Positions 8,944 through 16,576 of a stretch of DNA of 64,000 bases are shown here, in pieces. Every line of letters starts with the position of its first letter. Position 1 is the stretch's first letter. Below the pieces are notes generated by a model. That model did not search any database. It saw only the letters and a list, made by a program, of their open reading frames with translations, and was not told the DNA's origin. A program made the translations under genes and the position numbers. The DNA comes from Advenella sp. S44 (GTDB taxonomy: Bacteria > Pseudomonadota > Gammaproteobacteria > Burkholderiales > Burkholderiaceae_B). Location: assembly GCF_002810445.1 (NCBI RefSeq), contig NZ_NEXS01000008.1, forward strand, positions 124,001 to 188,000. The letters run 5' to 3'.

Positions 8944-9729
8944 TCAAATGCTGGCGGCCAATTGATAAACGCCCAATACAATCAGACTGAAAAAGAAAAC
9001 TTTTCTGAACAAAGGCACCGGCAGTCGTTGCCTGAGCGACTGACCCAGTGACATACCAACAAGTGCGGGAACCAGCATCAGCAGCGAGACACCGGCCGCT
9101 TCAATCGAATAGCTTTGATTCAACCACAAGCCCAGCGCCAATGCGATCGTTGAAACGGTAAAACATACCCCCATCGTCTGGATAAGGGCATCACGAGACA
9201 GCTGTAGCGCCTGCAAATAAGGAACAGCCGGCACCACAAAAACACCGGTCGCCGCCGTGACAAGCCCGGTCGTAAACCCGGCAAGCGGACCCAGCCAGGC
9301 CCGCACTTGGGGCGATATATTGACCGGATGGCCAAGTAAGCCCCAGCACGCATAGACGACCAACGCCATACCCAGTGCCGCACCCGCCGCACGGCCTGCG
9401 GGCGCGCCCCATAGCCATGCTCCCAGGAGCGTACCGATGAATATGCCAATCTGCATTGGACCGATGCTGCGTAGCAGGTCTGGCAAAGTCCAAAAAGGTC
9501 GCATTTGCCAAACATTGGTCAGCAACGACGGGATGACCAACAGCGCGGCCGCCTGCGCTGGCGACATCAGCAGCGCCAGCAACGCCATGGAGATAGTTGG
9601 CAGCCCCAGCCCTACCACGCCCTTGACGGCGCCAGCGAGAACGAAAATCGCCGTGATCAGCGCCAGCAGACCGAAGGTATTTGCTGGCAATGGCTCAAAA
9701 AAGGAGAAATATTCAGTCAGTAAATTCAT
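8944..9729 (-). CDS. TauE/SafE family permease
   Basis: A 261-residue membrane protein of the TauE/SafE (DUF81) family, with about eight hydrophobic helices in two repeats, each beginning with a GxxxGxG-type loop (AVKGVVGLGLPTISMALL; GFTTGLVTAATGVFVVP). Family members export sulfite, sulfoacetate or related anions. The frame is open to 9933, but the extra 68 residues are not membrane-like, so ATG 9729 (MNLLTEYFSF) is chosen. The ribosome site is weak. It is divergent from the LysR-type gene at 10082, the usual arrangement when the LysR protein controls the permease. Confidence 0.88.
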   Translation of the reverse strand: MNLLTEYFSFFEPLPANTFGLLALITAIFVLAGAVKGVVGLGLPTISMALLALLMSPAQAAALLVIPSLLTNVWQMRPFWTLPDLLRSIGPMQIGIFIGTLLGAWLWGAPAGRAAGAALGMALVVYACWGLLGHPVNISPQVRAWLGPLAGFTTGLVTAATGVFVVPAVPYLQALQLSRDALIQTMGVCFTVSTIALALGLWLNQSYSIEAAGVSLLMLVPALVGMSLGQSLRQRLPVPLFRKVFFFSLIVLGVYQLAASI

Positions 9730-10042
9730 GATTTGCACATAGAAAAGGTCAACGAAAACAGCAGCAATATCGCCATGAATCACGACATACCTGATGCGCA
9801 ATCTTTGCGCCCTCCCCGCAGTGGCGAATTTCACAAGCAGATAAGTCATAAAGATCAAAAAATTATCGCGATGCATCAGGAAATACCTGATACCAAGCAC
9901 TGACTCGATCATAGCGGCGAAGGCGGACGTCACAAACCAGGCAATATCGCTACGTTCAATAAAAACAACTGGCTTGTGCGTATTGATAGTCCGATTGTAG
10001 GCACTTGGTTTTTATTTGAAAATCGGGAAATAGTGGCTACAT

Positions 10043-10075
10043 CTTAAGGAATTTCCTTAAGCAGGCTGCTATACT
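10043..10075 (+). promoter_or_regulatory. Perfect palindrome and -10 element before the LysR gene
   Basis: CTTAAGGAATTTCCTTAAG at 10043-10061 is a perfect 19-base palindrome (9-base arms, one central base). TATACT follows at 10070-10075 and the lysR ATG is at 10082, exactly where transcription would start from that -10. No ribosome site fits between them, so the mRNA may be leaderless. The palindrome covers the -35 position, as expected of an autorepression operator. Confidence 0.6.
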
Positions 10076-10081
10076 GCGCAA

Positions 10082-11020
10082 ATGCGATTTGACCTTACCG
10101 ACCTTCGCCTGTTTTTGAACGTGCACGAATCGGGCACGATCACCGAAGCTGCGCGCCGCTGTCATATCACGACAGCTTCGGCCAGCGAGCGCATAAAAGG
10201 CATGGAAGCCGTGCTGGGCGTGCTTTTGCTCAATCGCCGCCACAAAGGCGTCCAAGTGACGCCCGCCGGCCGCACGCTGCTGCATCACGCCAGTGTTGTG
10301 GTACAGCAAATGGCGCGCATGCATAGTGACCTTGGACAGTACGGCAGCGGCGTCAAAGGACATGTCAGGCTACTGGGCAACACCTCGGCCTGCAACGAAT
10401 ATCTGCCAGCGCTGCTGGGTACGTTTCTGCAGCAGCATCCGGATATTTCAATCGATTTGGAAGAACGCACCAGTACCGCCATTACCGAGCTGATCCGTCA
10501 GGGCATGGCAGATATCGGGCTGGTTGCGGACTCGGCGGAGCTGGACGCGCTACAGGCATTTCCGATAGCGGCAGACCCCCTGGTCGTCATCACTTGTGCC
10601 GACTTTGCGCAAGCTATCCCGAATCCGGTCAGTCTGGTTCAAATCAGCCACCTGGATTTTGTCGGACTGATGGCCGGCAGCGCCCTGCAGGAACATATTG
10701 CGACCCATAGTCGCCAGGCAGGCAAGCATCTGCACTATCGTGTTCGCGTGCGCAGTATTGACGCGGTATGCAAAATGGTAGGCAACGGAGTCGGCATTGC
10801 GATTGTCCCGCTGACAGCCGCCACGCGCCATCAGCAGGCGCTGCGACTGAACATCATTGCACTTTCGAACGACTGGGCCCGTCGCAACCTGATGCTATGC
10901 GTGCGCGACAGCGAACAGTTGCCGGCCTATGTGCTTGCGCTGATGCGACATATTCTGGATATGGGACCGACAACGATGACAATGATTGATACACCCCTTC
11001 GAAAAGTAGACCGAAAATGA
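10082..11020 (+). CDS. LysR family transcriptional regulator
   Basis: A 312-residue LysR-type regulator. The N-terminal winged helix-turn-helix covers residues 1-60 (LRLFLNVHESGTITEAARRC, then TASASERIKGMEAVLG), followed by the linker helix and a periplasmic-binding-like effector domain from about residue 90. The gene is divergent from the TauE-type permease and may regulate it. Its stop codon overlaps the start of the next gene (ATGA at 11017-11020). The effector is unknown. Confidence 0.92.
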   Translation: MRFDLTDLRLFLNVHESGTITEAARRCHITTASASERIKGMEAVLGVLLLNRRHKGVQVTPAGRTLLHHASVVVQQMARMHSDLGQYGSGVKGHVRLLGNTSACNEYLPALLGTFLQQHPDISIDLEERTSTAITELIRQGMADIGLVADSAELDALQAFPIAADPLVVITCADFAQAIPNPVSLVQISHLDFVGLMAGSALQEHIATHSRQAGKHLHYRVRVRSIDAVCKMVGNGVGIAIVPLTAATRHQQALRLNIIALSNDWARRNLMLCVRDSEQLPAYVLALMRHILDMGPTTMTMIDTPLRKVDRK

Positions 11021-11367
11021 CCGGTACGAAACGACCACCTACTGATTCACCGGAATCAAAGCCGCAAGAAGATAATCCCGACTGGGAAATTGACGGTGCA
11101 GCCATGTACCGCGCTGCCAGCTTTGCGGTCGCGCTGCCCTCGTTCATGATAGGCACCGCGCTGTTCATGCTTGGGTTTTCACAATCGAACTCGACAGTGC
11201 TGCATATTGCCTGCGTGCTCTATAGCTTGGCGTTTGCTGGTGGTATCAGCCGCTTTATTGTCGGCCGACGACCCTGGCTCAGCGTGCCACCATACATAGT
11301 CTGCATTTTTGCTGCCGCAATCGGATTCTATGCAGTGGCCAGACTGGGCTTGCTGCTGCTTTACTGA
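11017..11367 (+). CDS. Small membrane protein of unknown function
   Basis: A 116-residue protein with a charged, Pro-rich N-terminus (residues 1-30) followed by three hydrophobic segments (about 36-55, 60-78 and 90-114) and a short RRPW loop. Translation is coupled to the LysR gene through a 4-base ATGA overlap, so the two are one transcript. No family recognised. A role with the adjacent regulator or permease is possible but unsupported beyond position. Confidence 0.7.
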   Translation: MTGTKRPPTDSPESKPQEDNPDWEIDGAAMYRAASFAVALPSFMIGTALFMLGFSQSNSTVLHIACVLYSLAFAGGISRFIVGRRPWLSVPPYIVCIFAAAIGFYAVARLGLLLLY

Positions 11368-11437
11368 CAACACACGATACGGAGTCCGCGCGAAGCTGAT
11401 GCAAATTCAATGCCGGAAAATCTTGACACTTCTTAAA

Positions 11438-11524
11438 TTGTGATTGCAAGCACCGCCGCCTATAATCGCTAAAACGTCTTGCTTTTGGGTGAACTCGCCA
11501 GCTATTACAGCTGGCTTTTTTTTT
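11438..11524 (+). ncRNA. Possible short RNA or attenuated leader (promoter plus terminator)
   Basis: TTGTGA (11438-11443), a 17-base spacer and a perfect TATAAT (11461-11466) form a strong sigma70-type promoter, with a predicted start near 11473. Only about 25 bases later comes an intrinsic terminator (stem GCCAGCT/AGCTGGC, 11497-11515, then nine T). The product would be a roughly 50-base RNA with no ORF. It could be a small RNA, or a premature-termination leader for the 50-residue ORF at 11643. Confidence 0.45.
11497..11524 (+). terminator. Rho-independent terminator
   Basis: Perfect 7-bp stem GCCAGCT-ATTAC-AGCTGGC followed by nine T residues (11516-11524). It ends transcripts from the promoter at 11438-11466 and read-through from the LysR operon. 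Confidence 0.88.
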
Positions 11525-11642
11525 GCCTGCTGCATTACTGGCCTACCCCTGCTGTGGACATACAGCAACATAGTGGTTTTCACTGAATGCATCAACTTGT
11601 AATAGAACTGTAAACTCAGTGTAAATTCGCTTGGAGATGTCT

Positions 11643-11795
11643 ATGAACGCAGCATACCAGCAGGTCCACATCGGCCTGATCCGAAAGGCGGTCAGCAAGT
11701 ACAAAGACGCCCGTTCCAGTGGCAATCGAAACGTGGCAAAAGGTTACATGCTCCAGGCCCGTGACTTAATTCGCGCATTCCGAGCAGGCAGATAA
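11643..11795 (+). CDS. Small basic protein, 50 residues, unknown
   Basis: ATG at 11643 opens a 50-codon frame ending with TAA at 11793. GGAG lies 6 bases before the ATG (TTGGAGATGTCTATG), good ribosome-site spacing. The product starts MNAAYQQVHIGLIRKAV, is rich in Lys and Arg (predicted strongly basic), has no membrane segment and looks largely helical. No family recognised. It follows the promoter-terminator unit at 11438-11524, which may control it. Codon use and the ribosome site favour a real gene, but I have no homology evidence. Confidence 0.55.
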   Translation: MNAAYQQVHIGLIRKAVSKYKDARSSGNRNVAKGYMLQARDLIRAFRAGR

Positions 11796-12058
11796 GCCTC
11801 CTTTATCGTTGCACGCGTGGCTGGCCGCTACTGCATCTAAGATGGGTGTGCTGCCGCTCCCACTCTTGTCGCTTCTTCATTTTCAGCCTTGACATCTGCG
11901 GCACGGGCGTTGCCCTCGTGCCAAGCCGATGTCTGTCTAACCCTCGCGGGTACCGGCGGGACCGCAACATAAAGGTGTAGCAATAACGAGTATTGCAATG
12001 CCATAGTCCAAAACGCGACGAATAACAAAAATTTAGCGAGCGAAAAATTCTAGAGAAG

Positions 12059-12290
12059 AAGTGCGAGTCAGGACAGTAAAGAGGGAGTCCTGGGGAACGA
12101 ATACAGGCGAATGAATGCCAGAGCGGGGATTCTGGAGAAGGGATTCTGCACAAGGCATACCAGTTGGGAAATACCAGAAGGCAAATACCAGAGAGGAAAT
12201 ACTGGAAGTAAATACTAAATGAGGGGGATCTTAAGGAGAAAATACTGGAGGAAAAATACCAGAAGGAGAGCACTAGGAAGAGAAGAATCG
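12059..12290. repeat. Degenerate 14-bp tandem repeat, about 15 copies
   Basis: A core heptamer close to ATACCAG/ATACTGG starts at 12101, 12115, 12129, 12143, 12157, 12171, 12185 and 12199, and again at 12242 and 12256, all on a 14-base grid with one local slip near 12212-12228. The consensus unit is about GAAATACCAGAAGG. Because 14 is not a multiple of three, the array cannot encode a repeated peptide. It lies between the 50-residue ORF and tRNA-Val, downstream of both. Confidence 0.85.
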
Positions 12291-12349
12291 ATAAGAAAAT
12301 ATCGATAGTCTGAAACCGATAAAATCAGTTCAATAACCAGTATGAGAAC

Positions 12350-12426
12350 TGGTAGGCAGTACTGGATTCGAACCAGCGACCTCTACGATGTCAACGTAGC
12401 GCTCTAACCAACTGAGCTAACCGCCT
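12350..12426 (-). tRNA. tRNA-Val (anticodon GAC)
   Basis: A complete 77-base cloverleaf on the minus strand. The acceptor stem AGGCGGT pairs with ACTGCCT (one G-T wobble), the D arm is TAGCTCAGTTGGTTAGAGC, the anticodon stem CTACG/CGTAG encloses loop TTGACAT with anticodon GAC, and the T arm GCTGG-TTCGAAT-CCAGT is followed by a discriminator A and encoded CCA. It reads GUC and GUU valine codons. A consensus-like promoter lies immediately upstream. Confidence 0.97.
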
Positions 12427-12441
12427 TCAGGAAAGAAAAGA

Positions 12442-12471
12442 ATTCTACCACTGTATCGTCTGATTTGTCTA
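12442..12471 (-). promoter_or_regulatory. Promoter of tRNA-Val(GAC)
   Basis: On the minus strand TAGACA (12471-12466), an 18-base spacer and TAGAAT (12447-12442) form a sigma70-type promoter that would start RNA about 10 bases before the mature tRNA 5' end. Confidence 0.55.
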
Positions 12472-12511
12472 CCACTTCAATAGCAAAGTAAAACAATTTC
12501 TTCTGTTTGTC

Positions 12512-12673
12512 TCAATCACGGGAAATGCGTCTGGATTGATAGCCGATGCCGGTGTCCATGGTGCCATAAACCTGGACTTTGCTGCCGCTACGGCTATTGT
12601 CCGCATTGCCGGCACAACCACTGAATAAACCGGCCCCTACGATAAGGGCGAGAGTATACATGAGCGCTTTCAT
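12512..12673 (-). CDS. Small lipoprotein, 53 residues
   Basis: Starts MKALMYTLALIVGAGLFSGC, a lipoprotein signal peptide with lipobox LFSGC (Cys20 would be acylated), followed by a 33-residue polar tail (AGNADNSRSGSKVQVYG...). AAGGAA lies 6 bases before ATG 12673. The frame is open upstream into the antisense or overlap region of uvrD but the lipobox fixes the start. It lies 46 bases downstream of uvrD on the same strand. Function unknown. Confidence 0.75.
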   Translation of the reverse strand: MKALMYTLALIVGAGLFSGCAGNADNSRSGSKVQVYGTMDTGIGYQSRRISRD

Positions 12674-12719
12674 AACATTTCCTTGGTCTGCCCGGTTTCG
12701 AAAAAATGGGTCTGTGCGT

Positions 12720-14984
12720 TCAGGCTGCAATGATGTCCAGTTTGGCGACCGCCAGTGCCAGGGTTTTCGCGCCTGCGTCCCTAAATACGATTTCGGCCTG
12801 GGCATCTGCACCCTGCCCGCTTAATCGGATAATCGTACCATCTCCGAAGCGCGCATGATGCACACCCTGGCCTATCCGATATTGTTTGCCGCTGACACTC
12901 ACACCCGAACTGGTGCTGCGCGGTGCGCGCGGCTCAATCTTGCCTGTGGAGGGACGCGCATGTGCATCAACGTGCAGCCGCATACCCCAGGAAGGCTCGG
13001 CCTGTTCACGGGCGCGCGGGGTCAGCCACTTAAGGTGATCCTCGGGCAATTCATCCAAAAAGCGCGAACGCATGGAGTAACGCGTTTGGCCATGCAGCAT
13101 GCGTGAATGTGCCAGGCTGATGGTCAGCCTTTCCTTGGCGCGCGTAATAGCGACATACATGAGACGACGCTCTTCCTGCAATCCGTCTTCGGCCATCATA
13201 CTGTTTTCATGGGGAAACAGGCCTTCTTCCACACCGGTGATAAAGACCGAGTCAAACTCCAGTCCCTTGGCAGCATGAATCGTCATGAGCTGAATCGCGT
13301 CTTCGCCCGCTTGCGCCTGATTATCTCCTGCTTCAAGCGAAGCGTGAGACAGAAAAAGGGCCAGCGGTGTGGTTTGCTCCCGGGCAAACGGCGCGTCCGG
13401 ATCATCAGGCGCGACAGAGCGTTCTACCAGCGCCATTGCAGCCTTGCCTTCCAAATTTTCTTCGACACAGAACGCCGTGGCCGCATTGATCAGTTCGCCC
13501 AGGTTCTCCAGGCGCTCGGCACCTTCACGCTCCGCTTCGTAATGCGTTGTCAGGCCGGAAATATCATTGACATGCTTGATCAGCTCAGGCAGGCTAAGGG
13601 TTTGCGCAGCTTCACGCAAGGTTTCAATTAATTTGGCGAAAGCCAGCAGCTTGCCGCCGCTGCGCCCGGATACTGCACCGACGGCATGGATCAGATTGCA
13701 ACCGATCTGACGCGCCGAGTCGGTAAGATTTTCCAGCGTTCTGGCGCCAATACCGCGAGTCGGAAAATTAACCACGCGCATGAACGATGTGTCATCGTCG
13801 CCGCTGGCCACCAACCGAAGGTAGGCCAATACATGTTTGATTTCCTGGCGCTCGAAAAAGCGCAGACCACCATAGACTTTGTAAGGGATGTGCGCGGAAA
13901 ACAAAGCGTGCTCGATAGGCCGGGACTGTGCATTGCTGCGATACAGGACGGCAATTTCGCTGCGCATGCGACCCTCGTTGATTTGCGCGCGAATCTCATC
14001 GACCACCCACTGGGCCTCAAGCAGGTCGCTAGGCTGTTCAACAACCCGCAGCAGCTCCCCCTCGCCCCTGTCGGTCCACAGATTTTTGCCAAGTCGCTCG
14101 GTATTGTGTTCAATCAGTGCGTTGGCCGCATCCAGGATATGACCGAAAGAGCGGTAGTTCTGTTCCAGGCGGATAATATTGTCGCCGGCATAGTCGCGTT
14201 CGAATGCTGACATATTGCCGACATTGGCGCCACGAAAGGCGTAGATGGACTGGTCATCGTCACCCACGGCAAACAGCGACGCATCGCCGCCCGCCAGCAG
14301 ACACAGCCATTTATACTGCAATGTATTGGTGTCCTGGAATTCGTCGATCAGGATATAGCGAAAGCGTCGCTGGTAATGCTCGCGCACCGGTGTATTACGC
14401 GATAACAATTCATAAGCGCGCAACAACAGTTCGGCGAAATCCACGACGCCCTCACGCTGGCATTGCTCCTGGTATAGCTGATAAATTTCCGCCAGACGCT
14501 TGCGATGGGCGTCCCAGATTTCAATATGTTCGGGCCGCTCGCCATTTTCCTTGGCGTTATTGATGAAACGCTGCACATCCCTGGGCGGGAATTTTTCGTC
14601 GTCGATATCGTTGGACTTGATCAGGCGCTTGATGGCGGCTAGTTGATCGGCGATATCAAGGATCTGGAAATTCTGAGGCAAACCGGCATCGCGATAATGC
14701 GCGCGCAAAAGCCGGTTGCACAGACCATGAAACGTACCGACCCACATGCCCCGTGTATCCACAGGTAGCATGGCGGTCAGGCGCGTGAGCATTTCACGCG
14801 CCGCTTTATTGGTAAAGGTGACCGCAAGCACACCGTAAGGACTGACTTTTCCGTTCTGGATTAGCCAGGCCATACGTGTGGTCAGAACCTTCGTTTTGCC
14901 GCTGCCTGCGCCAGCCAGCACAAGCGTATGCTGACTTGCTGTGGTAACTGCCGCCAGTTGCTCAGGATTTAACTGCTGGATCAT
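12720..14984 (-). CDS. uvrD: ATP-dependent DNA helicase UvrD (superfamily 1)
   Basis: A 754-residue SF1A helicase that unwinds DNA 3'-5' in mismatch and nucleotide-excision repair. Walker A AGAGSGKT is at residues 24-31, motif II is IDEFQDTN, motif III is AVGDDDQSIYAFRGA, and motif VI (EERRLMYVAITRAKERL) is intact. The C-terminal segment (YRIGQGVHHARFGDGTI...) is the Tudor-like domain of UvrD/PcrA that Rep lacks. The frame is open to 15059, but ATG 14984 (MIQQLNPEQ) overlaps the desaturase stop by 4 bases (ATGA) and matches UvrD N-termini, so it is the likely start. Confidence 0.95.
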   Translation of the reverse strand: MIQQLNPEQLAAVTTASQHTLVLAGAGSGKTKVLTTRMAWLIQNGKVSPYGVLAVTFTNKAAREMLTRLTAMLPVDTRGMWVGTFHGLCNRLLRAHYRDAGLPQNFQILDIADQLAAIKRLIKSNDIDDEKFPPRDVQRFINNAKENGERPEHIEIWDAHRKRLAEIYQLYQEQCQREGVVDFAELLLRAYELLSRNTPVREHYQRRFRYILIDEFQDTNTLQYKWLCLLAGGDASLFAVGDDDQSIYAFRGANVGNMSAFERDYAGDNIIRLEQNYRSFGHILDAANALIEHNTERLGKNLWTDRGEGELLRVVEQPSDLLEAQWVVDEIRAQINEGRMRSEIAVLYRSNAQSRPIEHALFSAHIPYKVYGGLRFFERQEIKHVLAYLRLVASGDDDTSFMRVVNFPTRGIGARTLENLTDSARQIGCNLIHAVGAVSGRSGGKLLAFAKLIETLREAAQTLSLPELIKHVNDISGLTTHYEAEREGAERLENLGELINAATAFCVEENLEGKAAMALVERSVAPDDPDAPFAREQTTPLALFLSHASLEAGDNQAQAGEDAIQLMTIHAAKGLEFDSVFITGVEEGLFPHENSMMAEDGLQEERRLMYVAITRAKERLTISLAHSRMLHGQTRYSMRSRFLDELPEDHLKWLTPRAREQAEPSWGMRLHVDAHARPSTGKIEPRAPRSTSSGVSVSGKQYRIGQGVHHARFGDGTIIRLSGQGADAQAEIVFRDAGAKTLALAVAKLDIIAA

Positions 14985-16183
14985 GCGGCATAGCGGCGCA
15001 GACGCATGGCGAACTGTTCGAGGCTCTGGATGCCGCTTTGCTGGGCATGCTGGCACCACTGCTGCAGGTCGCTGAGCAATTGCTCACTACTGGCGGTGGA
15101 GCTGGTCCAAACGCGATAGAGCTCGTCCCGCATGTGCACCAGTTTGGCCAGCACGGTGTTCTGAGACAGCATGTTATCCAGCTCCAGTTTTTCCTGCGGG
15201 TTCAGGGCCAGATCAGCCTGACCAAGCCGGGACTGCACTTTTTGCAGCAGTTCACGTTCCTGGTCATTGACGCCAGCCTGCGTCAGGCGTTTTATTTCAG
15301 ACTGGACTGACTGGCGCAGCATACTGGCGTAACGTGCCATGATTTCATAACGGTGCGTAATCACGCCTTGCAGGGTCTGCTCGGTCACAGAATCGGACTT
15401 TTCGCGGACCAGCTTGAGCTTGGGTGCAACCTTCTTGACCTGGGCCAGGCGCAATGCCTGCAAAATCCGGATATAGCCCCACCCAATATCAAACTCATAC
15501 CACTTGCTGGAGAACTTGGCCGATGTGCCATAAGCATGGTGATTGTTGTGCAACTCTTCGCCGCCGATGATGATGCCAATGGGAAACAAATTGGTACTGG
15601 TGTCGGGACTGGAAAAATTACGGTAGCCGATATAGTGACCCAGACCGTTGACCACGCCGGCCGCCCAGAATGGAATCCATGCCATTTGCACCGCCCACAC
15701 GGTCAGACCCAGTGCGCCGAACAACAGCAGGTCGATCGCGAGCATAGTAAAAATACCCAGCGTGGTGTGGCGGGAGTAAACGTTGCGCTCCATCCAGTCG
15801 TCGGGCGTACCGTGGCTGAAACGCTTGACGGTTTCTTCGTTGGCGGCCTCTTCACGATACAGTTCTGCGCCTTTCCACAAGACCCGGTCGATACCGTAAA
15901 TCACGGGCGAGTGGGGATCGCCTTCACGTTCGCATTTGGCATGATGCTTGCGGTGGATAGCCACCCACTCGCGCGTGACCATGCCTGTGGTCAGCCAAAG
16001 CCAGAAGCGAAAGAAATGCGAAACGGCTGGATGCAGATCCAGCCCCCGGTGAGCCTGACTGCGGTGCAGATAAATAGTAACTGCCGCAATGGTGATGTGC
16101 GTAAGCACCAGCGTGACAAGAACGACCTGCCACCAGGCAAGTTGCAAAAAGCCACCGGTAATAAAACTGAGAATTGTATCCAT
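14981..16183 (-). CDS. Acyl-CoA (delta-9 type) fatty acid desaturase
   Basis: A 400-residue membrane di-iron desaturase that uses O2 to introduce a double bond into acyl chains. The three histidine boxes are HRSQAH (40-45), HRKHH (77-81) and HNNHH (212-216), in typical order between hydrophobic segments at about 10-38, 52-70 and 145-180. The C-terminal 130 residues are a longer, charged, probably helical extension. It is the first gene of a two-gene unit with uvrD (4-base overlap). An FNR-type box lies in its promoter, sensible for an oxygen-consuming enzyme. Confidence 0.93.
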   Translation of the reverse strand: MDTILSFITGGFLQLAWWQVVLVTLVLTHITIAAVTIYLHRSQAHRGLDLHPAVSHFFRFWLWLTTGMVTREWVAIHRKHHAKCEREGDPHSPVIYGIDRVLWKGAELYREEAANEETVKRFSHGTPDDWMERNVYSRHTTLGIFTMLAIDLLLFGALGLTVWAVQMAWIPFWAAGVVNGLGHYIGYRNFSSPDTSTNLFPIGIIIGGEELHNNHHAYGTSAKFSSKWYEFDIGWGYIRILQALRLAQVKKVAPKLKLVREKSDSVTEQTLQGVITHRYEIMARYASMLRQSVQSEIKRLTQAGVNDQERELLQKVQSRLGQADLALNPQEKLELDNMLSQNTVLAKLVHMRDELYRVWTSSTASSEQLLSDLQQWCQHAQQSGIQSLEQFAMRLRRYAA

Positions 16184-16294
16184 ATACCCTTTAAGGTCTC
16201 CTGAGATGCCCTTGGTTGCCGGGCATTGGCCCGCTGCGGCGGACAGTGTGCCCTAATTCGGGCCGGATGCTGAACGATATCAAATCGCGCAGGA

Positions 16295-16356
16295 ATTATA
16301 ACACCATGATTTCACTAAGAAAAAATTTAGCGGTGTTTTTTCTTGATTTTAGTCAA
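16295..16356 (-). promoter_or_regulatory. FNR-type box and promoter of the desaturase
   Basis: TTGAT-TTTA-GTCAA at 16343-16356 (TTGAC-N4-ATCAA in the direction of transcription) is centred 52 bases from the centre of a perfect minus-strand TATAAT (16300-16295). This puts the box at -61.5, the standard class I FNR/CRP position, with RNA starting near 16288 and a leader of about 105 bases. The -35 region at 16323-16318 (TTTTCT) is poor, as for an activator-dependent promoter. The rest of the 393-base gap back to the methyltransferase stop shows nothing else I can name. Confidence 0.65.
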
Positions 16357-16576
16357 GTCGTGAGCAGAATGTCATTATTCTGACACAGTACCTGCTCTTT
16401 TCTTGAATATAGCCCTATTGCCTGGACGCCATGCGTATTGTTACCCGTATTGTGTTGCGCAAGGTTACAAACGCACATTCCTGGACAGATTAACGGGTTT
16501 TAGCCGCTTATTTCTCTATTTTAAGACCATTTTGGCAACAGGTGGTTCCTTTTAATAGGAATTTTTTCCGGTAAAT

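Noticed and set aside
11803-12273. 156-codon minus-strand frame
   Set aside because: It lies over the 14-bp repeat array; the period breaks frame every unit and the product is an irregular Ser/Cys/Tyr-rich sequence.
12059-12290. CRISPR array
   Set aside because: Units are 14 bp and degenerate, with no constant repeat separated by unique spacers, and no cas genes occur in the window. The same holds for the other arrays.
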